14,219 nucleotides of DNA from an uncultured Faecalibacterium sp. (lineage in GTDB: Bacteria > Bacillota > Clostridia > Oscillospirales > Ruminococcaceae), in NCBI GenBank assembly GCA_934526125.1, contig CAKSZU010000053.1, positions 1-14,219 of the forward strand, read 5' to 3'. The stretch's first letter is position 1. Each line of letters begins with the position of its first letter. Below the pieces are notes generated by a model. It was not told the origin of the DNA. It saw nothing but the letters and a program-made list of their open reading frames with translations, and ran no database searches. Shown in pieces: positions 5,430 through 14,219 of the stretch. A program made the translations under genes and the position numbers.

Positions 5430-6803
5430 ATGGTTTATTCAGTCACCAAGTATGGCGCTGTCGGCGATGGCGCAACCAATGATGCCGCTGCAATCCAGTC
5501 TGCCATTGATGCCTGCAACGCAGCAGGCGGCGGCCGCGTTGTACTGGAGGGCGGTCATACCTACTATTCCAGTTCTATCGAGCTGAAAAGCAACGTAGAG
5601 CTGCATCTGGAACAGGGCGCCCTTCTGAAAGCGCACTCCGATATCTCCACCTATTTCAACCCCAATGGCGACGATGCTTCCGTGGCAGCGGTTTCCGGTG
5701 CAAAAGCCGTAGACCGTCCGGTGGCAAAGCCGGCCTACACCTTTATTCACGCCAAGGATGCGGACAACTTCTCCATCACGGGTCAGGGCGCAGTGGACGG
5801 CAACGTTTATGCCTTTATGAAGCGGGCAAGCCGTTACTACTTCAACGGCGATTTCTATCCCCGCCCCACCATGGTGTATGTGGAGCACTGCAACCACATC
5901 TCGTTCCATGATGTGACGCTTCAGAACTCTCCGTTCTGGACGCTGCACCCTGCCGGATGCAACGATGTGCTGATCGCCAACATCCGGGTGCTGAACCCGC
6001 TGGATTGCACCAACTCCGACGGCATCGACCCGGATCACTCCACCAACGTGCGGATCATCGGCTGCCATGTCCAGTGTGCAGATGACTGCATCTGTCTCAA
6101 GACCACGGCGGGCAATAACGAGTACGGTCCGACTAAGAATGTCATCATCTCCAACTGCACGCTGACCTCTACCAGTGCTGCGATCAAGATCGGCACAGAG
6201 GGCGTGGCGGACTTTGAGAACATTCTGGTGGACAACTGCATCATCACCGGAACCAACCGCGGCCTGTCCATCCAGATCCGTGACGGCGGCTGTGTGCGGA
6301 ACGTGAGCTTCTCCAACATCATGATCGAGACCCGCCGCTTTGCTGAGTGCTGGTGGGGCTGCGCGGAGCCTATCGTGATGACGACCCACGACCGGAATGC
6401 CAACACCCACAGCGGCAGCATTGAGAATGTCCGCTTTTTCAACGTCACCTGCAAGGGCGAGAATGGTGTGTTCCTCTCCGGAAACGAGGAGAACCACATC
6501 AAGAATGTTCTGTTTGAGAATGTCAACGTCTGTCTGGAAGCTACCAGCAAGTGGGAGCGTGGCATGTACGACCTGCGCCCCATTCCGCCTGAAAAGGAAG
6601 GGATGCTGCATCAGAAGAATGCAGCCATGTTCCTGCGCTGGGTGGATGGCGTCACCGTTCGGAACTCTACCCTGGGCTTTGCGGGTGAGGATCGTTCGGA
6701 CTTCGCACAGGGTCTCCTTGCCCAGAACTGCACCAACGTGCAGACCATGGGGCTGACCGCAGAGGCTGCTACCCCGGAGTACCAGAACATCCAACTGGGC
6801 TGA
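5430..6803 (+). CDS. GH28 polygalacturonase-like hydrolase, cytoplasmic
   Basis: A 457-residue right-handed beta-helix protein of glycoside hydrolase family 28. The N-terminus (YGAVGDGATNDAAAIQSAID) is the pectin-lyase-fold start seen in this family. Catalytic acid motifs are present: N195-S-D197 within NSDGIDPD, and D218-D219 within CADDCICLKT; RGLSIQIRDGG (277-287) occupies the place of the RIK motif. The canonical G-H-G histidine is missing: the matching strand reads TSTSAAIKIGTEG (246-258), a variant also known in other bacterial GH28-type proteins. There is no signal peptide, so it should act inside the cell on imported oligosaccharides, hydrolysing alpha-1,4-galacturonosyl or rhamnogalacturonan-type linkages. 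AAAAAGGAG precedes the ATG, and the gene follows dctM by 24 bases. The exact substrate is not determinable here. Confidence 0.9.
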   Translation: MVYSVTKYGAVGDGATNDAAAIQSAIDACNAAGGGRVVLEGGHTYYSSSIELKSNVELHLEQGALLKAHSDISTYFNPNGDDASVAAVSGAKAVDRPVAKPAYTFIHAKDADNFSITGQGAVDGNVYAFMKRASRYYFNGDFYPRPTMVYVEHCNHISFHDVTLQNSPFWTLHPAGCNDVLIANIRVLNPLDCTNSDGIDPDHSTNVRIIGCHVQCADDCICLKTTAGNNEYGPTKNVIISNCTLTSTSAAIKIGTEGVADFENILVDNCIITGTNRGLSIQIRDGGCVRNVSFSNIMIETRRFAECWWGCAEPIVMTTHDRNANTHSGSIENVRFFNVTCKGENGVFLSGNEENHIKNVLFENVNVCLEATSKWERGMYDLRPIPPEKEGMLHQKNAAMFLRWVDGVTVRNSTLGFAGEDRSDFAQGLLAQNCTNVQTMGLTAEAATPEYQNIQLG

Positions 6804-6823
6804 GCCATCGATCAATAATGAGC

Positions 6824-6882
6824 AAGCCGCCGCATCGGTTCTGGACCCTTTTGCCGGGTCGGGCCGGGCGGCGGCTTCTTTT
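6824..6882 (+). terminator. Rho-independent terminator inside the operon
   Basis: AAGCCGCCGC (6824-6833) pairs perfectly with GCGGCGGCTT (6868-6877), followed by CTTTT. A second hairpin GACCC/GGGTC (6844-6860) sits in the loop. It lies 20 bases after the GH28 stop and ends 13 bases before the MFS start, so it should reduce read-through into the MFS gene rather than end the locus. Confidence 0.8.
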
Positions 6883-6895
6883 GAGGGATAAACCA

Positions 6896-8065
6896 ATGAA
6901 CAAGAAAAAGAACATCATCACGTTTGTTGCGTTCCTGATCCTGATGGTGGGTCTGGGCGCAAACGATGCCATGCGCGGTATCTTTTCTACGATTTTCTCT
7001 GCGCATTTTCAGTTGAGTACCGCCGAGCTGTCCCAGATCGTCACCGTGAGCTACATCGGTAACCTCGTGTTTCTGGCAGTCGGCGGCTTCGGAGTGGATA
7101 TTCTGGGGCGCCGTAGGGCCATGCTGCTGTATACCTTTTTGTGGAGCGCGGCAATGCTGCTGTTTGCCACCACAGATTCCTATCTGCTGCTGCTTGTGGG
7201 AATGTTTTTCGCCATGGGCACATCTACGCTGCTGAATACGAACATGAACCTGATCACCACCGGTATGTTTGCGGCTGCGCCCGGCTTCTTCGTAAACTTC
7301 CTGTTCTTTATTCAAGGCATCGGCACCAGCGGCAGCCAGAGCATCATTGGCAACTGGGCTGCGGATATTTCCAGCTGGCACACCGTGGCATGGGGACTGC
7401 TGGCCATTGGCGCAGTTGCCATGGTTTTGTTTGTGCTGTTTCCGATGCCGGAAGTGCAGGAGCATAAAACCGAGGAAAAGGTATCGCCCAAGGAGATCAT
7501 GGCCTGCCCGGCGTTTCTGCCGCTGGTGCTGATCATCGGACTGTATTTCATTGCGGAACATGGGATTATGAACTGGCTGGTGAGCTATGCCGCCAACGCA
7601 CTGGAAGTCCCCAAGGGACAGGCGGCAAACTACACCGCTGTTTTCTTCGGCTGTGTGATGGTGGGGCGTCTGGTGCTGAGCAGTCTGGTGGATAAGCTTG
7701 GCATCTACCGCTGCCTGCGGCTCTTTGCTACCAGCTCCGCAGTGCTGTACACTGCGGGTGTTCTGCTGGGAGCGCCGGGACTGTGGATCCTTGCGGTCAG
7801 CGGTCTGCTGTTTTCCATCCTGTATCCGACCCTTGTCATGCTGATCCCCCGGTTCTGGCCCAGCCATGCCGCTTCCTCTGCATCGGGTCTGGTGCTGAGC
7901 GTGGCTTCACTGGCAGATATCCTCTTCAACGCCGTGTTTGGCAGTCTGGTGGACGCCATCGGCTACCGGACGTCCTTCCTCATCATGCCTGCCTGCATGG
8001 TGGGATGCACGGCACTCCTCTGGCTGTTCTTTGCAAAAGCAAAAAAGCTGGAACGGTGCGATTGA
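6896..8065 (+). CDS. MFS transporter, sugar-type
   Basis: A 389-residue protein with about twelve membrane helices. ATG 6896 (NKKKNIITFVAFLI, a typical MFS N-terminus) is chosen with GAGGG upstream; an upstream ATG at 6818 would translate the terminator hairpin. Motif A is seen as GGFGVDILGRRRAM (63-76), and a weaker second copy GRLVLSSLVDKLGIYR opens the second half. Overall pattern (NDAMRG in helix 1, QGIGTSGS in helix 5) recalls FHS/FucP-like or related sugar symporters, though the family cannot be fixed by eye. It follows the GH28 gene on the same strand behind a terminator, suggesting a linked but lower-expressed carrier, for example for a product or related monosaccharide. Import versus export is unknown. 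Confidence 0.88.
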   Translation: MNKKKNIITFVAFLILMVGLGANDAMRGIFSTIFSAHFQLSTAELSQIVTVSYIGNLVFLAVGGFGVDILGRRRAMLLYTFLWSAAMLLFATTDSYLLLLVGMFFAMGTSTLLNTNMNLITTGMFAAAPGFFVNFLFFIQGIGTSGSQSIIGNWAADISSWHTVAWGLLAIGAVAMVLFVLFPMPEVQEHKTEEKVSPKEIMACPAFLPLVLIIGLYFIAEHGIMNWLVSYAANALEVPKGQAANYTAVFFGCVMVGRLVLSSLVDKLGIYRCLRLFATSSAVLYTAGVLLGAPGLWILAVSGLLFSILYPTLVMLIPRFWPSHAASSASGLVLSVASLADILFNAVFGSLVDAIGYRTSFLIMPACMVGCTALLWLFFAKAKKLERCD

Positions 8066-8216
8066 CGGATAGATACGGCCACTCAAACCAATGCCGTCAA
8101 GCTCAAGCCCAAAGCTTACGCCCGGCTCACCGGTACGCTCAACACCCGCACCGTGGTTTTTTGCTGCCCATTTTCGGGAGGCTGCTTATGCCAGACCTTG
8201 CCCGCGCTTCAACAAC

Positions 8217-8262
8217 AAAATCCGGACTCCTCCTTCATCAGGAAAAGTCCGGATTTTTTGTT
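8217..8262. terminator. Bidirectional rho-independent terminator
   Basis: AAAATCCGGACT (8217-8228) and AGTCCGGATTTT (8246-8257) form a perfect 12-bp stem with a 17-base loop; T-rich tracts lie on both sides (TTTTTTGTTTT on plus). It sits between the convergent MFS gene and the minus-strand membrane-protein fragment and can serve both. The 150 bases before it (8066-8216) contain no gene that I recognise. Confidence 0.88.
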
Positions 8263-8287
8263 TTCTTCAAGAAGCGGCGCAAGCAGC

Positions 8288-8850
8288 TCATGAACTCAAA
8301 GCATGCCACAACCCGTCTGCCGGGTCGAGGACGGCGATCTTACAGCGGGCAAAACAGCTCTGCACGGTGACGCTCTGGCTTCCGTCTGCGGCAGTGTTGT
8401 AGCTGCCGAGGTCGAGGGAGGAGAGGACCGGCTGATCGCTCCAGTCGATCAGCTGGCCGGCCCAGTCTGCGCCCAGATTTTCGCTCAGGGAACCGTAAGC
8501 CTGTTCAAAGCCCTCCGGGTCTTCGAGGACCCAGAGCTTGCTCTCGCCGTTGGCAAGGTCGGTGTTCATCTGGGTGGCACCGGCCATCTGGCCGTTCATG
8601 TCGGTGAGGGAGGCGTTGGCGCTCCAGGTGTAGTTGTTTACCTGCACGAGGACAGTGCCGTCCCCGTTTGCATCGTCGGCATATTGTTCCAGAGCGGACT
8701 GCAGATTCTGAACGGCTTCATCCGGCAGGGACTCCGCCGTCACGACGGCAACGGTGTAGTCCGGGTCCACGGCAGTCATCAGGCCATGGGCAGCATACAC
8801 AACGCTGACGGCGACCACGGCAGCAACGGCCACGATGCCCCAATGGGTAA
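8288..8850 (-). pseudogene. Frameshifted C-terminal part of a membrane-anchored protein
   Basis: This frame continues the upstream minus-strand gene after a one-base shift in a short homopolymer at 8838-8847. Removing one base turns the out-of-frame arginine-rich tail into YYHWGIVAVAAVVAVSVV, a clean transmembrane helix following the basic stretch EQKKRSRANWW. Beyond it come about 165 soluble residues, including DPDYTVAVVTAESLPDEAV, DANGDGTVLVQVNNY and ESKLWVLEDPEGFEQAYGSL, ending at a TGA at 8288-8290. The layout (short basic cytoplasmic start, one helix, extracytoplasmic domain) resembles an uncharacterised family that I recall from Oscillospiraceae; I know no function for it. An ATG 140 codons upstream in this frame exists only as an overlapping shadow. 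Either a real frameshift mutation or a sequencing error. Confidence 0.65.
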
Positions 8851-9695
8851 TACCACCAGTTGGCGCGGGAACGCTTTTTCTGCTCCTGTGCAGACAGCGG
8901 CTGCTCCGGGGCGGCGGGGCGCGGAATGGAATGGAGTTCCACGTCGTATTCGCTCCGCAGGGCGGGGAACAGTGTCTGCATGGCGGCAAGGCCGGGCAGC
9001 CAGAAGCCGAACAGCACGGCCCAGAACACGCTGACCGGGAACAGCAGGATCATGCCGCCGATGCCGACAAGCAGGATCACCCCGGCGGCGATGCAGCGGC
9101 CCGGTGCGGCCAGAAGCAGTTTTCCGGCCCGGCGCAGCAGGGCAGGAACGGAAGCATCCGCCGGGGCTTCCAGCGGCAGGGCGGCATGGGGGTCCCGGTT
9201 GATGCCCCAGCTCTGGTAGGGATATTCGCCGTGGGCGCTGTTCTCAAAGATGCCGTCGATGGCATTGCGGGCGGCAAACACGGCCTCGCCGCGGGTCTCC
9301 ACATTTGCGCTGGCATGGGGGTAGAAGCCGGTGTCCCCGTGCTCATCGTAGCAGTTGAAGGCCAGATTGCGCCGGGCGCTGATCTCTTCCGGCCCGGCCA
9401 GCCGCGCCCGGATGACATGGCGGCTGCCGGCAAAGCTCTTGGGCGAGTAGGTGATGGCCTGCTCGCCGAATGGGATATGAAAGTTGATCTCCCGCTTGAC
9501 CACATAGACCAGCGCCGGGGGCATGGTGTCCTCGAACTGGACCACGCAGTACTGACCGGGATGGTCGATCTCCAGTGCCACCCGGTCGCCGGGGTGATAT
9601 TCATTGGTGTAGACGAGGGACACTTCGGTGTCGGCATCGCAGGTCATGAGGGTGTGGCCGACTTCGTCCAGAACTTTCAGTTTGATGGTTTCCAT
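8718..9695 (-). CDS. Carbohydrate-binding-like domain fused to a membrane protein
   Basis: ATG 9695 has AAGGAG seven bases upstream and follows the heparinase-like stop by 11 bases, so the two are co-transcribed. Residues 1-170 read as an intact beta-rich protein ending YPHASANVETRGEAVFAARN, AIDGIFENSAHGEYPYQSWG and INRDPHA, a pattern I recognise from discoidin-like domains encoded beside heparinase II/III genes. Such domains normally continue for another 80-100 residues, but here, at about residue 174 (near 9175), the sequence changes in frame to PALLRRAGKLLLAAPGRC and a long hydrophobic region (about 199-239). It then runs into a basic linker and, at about 8840, shifts into a non-native Arg/Cys-rich frame ending at 8718. 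The product thus appears to be a chimera followed by a frameshift. Function of the fusion, if expressed, is unknown. Confidence 0.6.
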   Translation of the reverse strand: METIKLKVLDEVGHTLMTCDADTEVSLVYTNEYHPGDRVALEIDHPGQYCVVQFEDTMPPALVYVVKREINFHIPFGEQAITYSPKSFAGSRHVIRARLAGPEEISARRNLAFNCYDEHGDTGFYPHASANVETRGEAVFAARNAIDGIFENSAHGEYPYQSWGINRDPHAALPLEAPADASVPALLRRAGKLLLAAPGRCIAAGVILLVGIGGMILLFPVSVFWAVLFGFWLPGLAAMQTLFPALRSEYDVELHSIPRPAAPEQPLSAQEQKKRSRANWWYYPLGHRGRCCRGRRQRCVCCPWPDDCRGPGLHRCRRDGGVPAG

Positions 9696-10514
9696 GGCAG
9701 CTCTCCTTAGCACAGTTCAAGATTCAGGGTCTTTTTGAAATGCAGGGTGATCTTATAAATCGTTTCCGGCCATGCGGTGCGCAGGCGCGGGTCCGTGATG
9801 GGGACCGGGGTGACCTGCGCGGAAACGGAATCCGGAGCAAAGCAGATGCTGCCCAGCTCCCCAACGGAAAAACCGTTCCACACCGGCGTGGGCTTCTGTT
9901 CGGTGAGCAGTGTCAGTTCGACTTCGCCGGGATAGTCCGTTTCATCCCGCAGGGTGATGCCGCTTTCGTCGGCCAGAAGGGTGCGGCGGTAATGCCGGAG
10001 ACCCTTGACCGGCGGGTACGCCCCGGCCAGTTCGGCCGTGATGCTGTCTGCTGTGACGCGCACATCCTTCGCGGCATATTCCGCACCGGGCAGCTGCTGG
10101 ATGCCGTCAAAGGTGGGCAGAGTGTGCCATGCGCTCTGCATCGTCCAGATCTCGTACCGCCGGGGCGAAAAGGTCTTCTGAGTATAGCTCTCCACGCCGA
10201 TGTCAATGAGGAATGGGCGGCCGTTTTTGTAGACGGTGATGCTTCCGGTGTCGTTGTGATTGTGGCTGTCGCCGTTGGAGCCGAATTTAGCCCCCAGCAC
10301 CCAGCCGCCTTTCCGGGCCGCGAAGATGCCCACACTGGGGTACCAGACGGTGTCCTGTTCCGGCTGCGGCAGGGTGCAGGCAAGCAGTTCCTGTTCCGTA
10401 AAAGCCGTGAGCAGCCGGTACCACAGGTTGATATGACTGCTGCCGTCCGGGTTTTCCAGCCGGTCGGGGTCGGCATCGGCGCGAAAGTCCTCGGAGGCCA
10501 GGGCGCAGAGGGCA

Positions 10515-10530
10515 TCGCTGCCATCATGAG
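10515..10530. other. Breakpoint joining two 5'-truncated divergent genes
   Basis: On the left, minus-strand heparinase-like homology stops at 10522; on the right, plus-strand coding that looks native begins at about 10525 (HEIDSVFDCEAYD). Neither gene has its 5' half and no intergenic DNA, promoter or ribosome binding site separates them. CATCATGAG at 10522-10530 marks the join. Two 3' gene parts meeting head to head is the signature of an inversion endpoint or of a chimeric contig. Confidence 0.65.
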
Positions 10531-10539
10531 ATCGACAGC

Positions 10540-13816
<3,277 letters not shown>

Positions 13817-13922
13817 GGGGGGACAGATGGAATAAAAATGCAGAGGCCCGACGGCAGCCTGCTGGACACAAAAAAGCCCGCCTGACGACGGACTGAATCA
13901 AGTGCAGAAGCTTCTTAAAAAC

Positions 13923-13964
13923 AATCAGCGGCAGTTTTCCAAAAACGGAAAGCTGCCGCTGATT
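13923..13964 (-). terminator. Terminator of the tRNA-Arg, minus strand
   Basis: AATCAGCGGCAG (13923-13934) and CTGCCGCTGATT (13953-13964) form a perfect 12-bp stem, extended inward by TTTCC/GGAAA. On the minus strand it is followed by GTTTTTAAG, a T-run; on the plus strand no T-run follows. It starts seven bases beyond the tRNA 3' end and so belongs to the tRNA, though it may also slow lacZ transcripts. Confidence 0.75.
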
Positions 13965-13970
13965 TCGCTA

Positions 13971-14012
13971 TGTCCCTGCCCGGATTCGAACCGGGGGCCT
14001 CAGGCTTAGGAG
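13971..14012 (-). tRNA. 3' half of tRNA-Arg(CCU), likely attachment site
   Basis: Read on the minus strand the 42 bases divide exactly into tRNA parts: anticodon loop CTCCTAA (anticodon CCT), 3' anticodon strand GCCTG, 5-base variable loop AGGCC, T-stem CCCGG, T-loop TTCGAAT, T-stem CCGGG, acceptor strand CAGGGAC and discriminator A. CCA is not encoded. The 5' neighbour GTCTA cannot pair with GCCTG (CAGGC is needed), and no D-arm or GTCCCTG acceptor strand is present upstream, so the tRNA is cut precisely at the 5' edge of its anticodon loop. Tyrosine recombinases of integrative elements commonly cross over in a tRNA anticodon loop, leaving just such a 3' remnant at one end while the other end keeps a whole tRNA. 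It is not a functional tRNA gene by itself. Confidence 0.85.
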
Positions 14013-14219
14013 TAGACCGTACACCTGTAAACCCATTGCAAAATAGGGTAATATATTCTACTCTATATCAATGAATTTTTTGTTGGGATGTCAACGTATG
14101 TAAATGGATTCGAACCTTTTTTATTCTGTGTAAACAGATGTTTATTAGCTGGAAATTAGCTGAGCTAATGAAAAGTGGCCGCTCTATTGTACAACGCTCA
14201 CCTTTCATTAGCTGGGAGG
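14013..14219. mobile_element. Probable end of an integrative element (partial)
   Basis: From the cut tRNA to the window edge the DNA is AT-rich, has no credible gene, and differs sharply from the GC-rich lacZ region. It carries the repeats described at 14144-14214 and an 11-base copy (GGATTCGAACC, 14106-14116) of the tRNA T-arm. This is what the terminal non-coding part of an element integrated at the tRNA would look like; the integrase gene would lie farther right or at the other end and is not visible. Confidence 0.55.
14144..14214. repeat. ATTAGCTG repeats and 15-bp inverted repeat
   Basis: ATTAGCTG occurs at 14144, 14155 and 14207 in direct orientation, with AGCTAAT in inverse at 14163. 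AGCTAATGAAAAGTG (14163-14177) and CACCTTTCATTAGCT (14199-14213) are reverse complements at 14 of 15 positions around a 21-base loop. Short direct repeats beside a core attachment site are typical arm-type binding sites for an integrase N-terminal domain; the inverted pair could also be a terminator-like hairpin. Confidence 0.6.

Noticed and set aside
2876..6896. Long minus-strand open frames opposite dctPQM and GH28 (2876-4051, 4020-5423, 5439-6896)
   Set aside because: They are antisense shadows of GC-rich genes, rich in His/Asp/Gln/Ala, and the plus-strand frames match known families over full length.
8066..8216. Remnant gene after the MFS stop (frame reading KLKPKAYARLTGTLNTRT)
   Set aside because: Short, without start or ribosome binding site, and no family is recognisable.
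13838..13882. Mini-ORF MQRPDGSLLDTKKPA after lacZ
   Set aside because: Only 15 codons and no ribosome binding site; likely chance.

Overview
The window looks like chromosomal DNA from a gut Firmicute of the Oscillospiraceae, possibly close to Faecalibacterium or Subdoligranulum. This rests on protein style, GC-rich carbohydrate genes with strong AGGAGG-type ribosome binding sites, and AT-rich control regions; no ribosomal or marker gene is present, so the placement is an inference.

Layout. Positions 1-99 are the end of a hydrolase-like gene. Positions 100-596 hold no convincing gene. Positions 597-790 form a striking nested dyad with paired hairpins and four TATCGCA heptamers. It abuts a small sigma-region-4-like gene (836-1222) that may carry an N-terminal frameshift. 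A convergent AraC-family regulator (1272-2183, minus) is divided by a 341-bp control region from a TRAP-type carboxylate transporter operon: dctP, dctQ, dctM, then a GH28 polygalacturonase-like enzyme without a signal peptide. An internal hairpin terminator separates these from an MFS transporter. The control region holds two long imperfect direct repeats 62 bp apart, one over the predicted araC -35 box and one touching the predicted dctP -35 box, plus a perfect LacI-type palindrome in the dctP leader.

From 8066 to 10806 the sequence looks rearranged. A minus-strand group holds a 5'-truncated heparinase II/III-like gene followed by a carbohydrate-binding-like protein whose second half is replaced in frame by an unrelated membrane protein, which is itself frameshifted. 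At about 10522 the heparinase fragment meets, head to head, the 3' end of a plus-strand gene (DUF2264-like C-terminus), translationally coupled to an intact lacZ-type GH2 beta-galactosidase (10793-13816).

The right end holds exactly the 3' half of a minus-strand tRNA-Arg(CCU), from anticodon loop to discriminator base, with its terminator. AT-rich DNA with ATTAGCTG repeats replaces the 5' half. This is the expected picture of one end of an integrative element inserted at the tRNA anticodon loop, with the element lying beyond the right edge.

Working model: the AraC protein senses a sugar acid and activates import by the TRAP system. The cytoplasmic GH28 trims imported oligogalacturonides or rhamnogalacturonan pieces, and the MFS carrier handles a related sugar. 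The heparinase-like, DUF2264-like and GH2 genes fit the same plant-polysaccharide theme, but that locus appears broken or misassembled.
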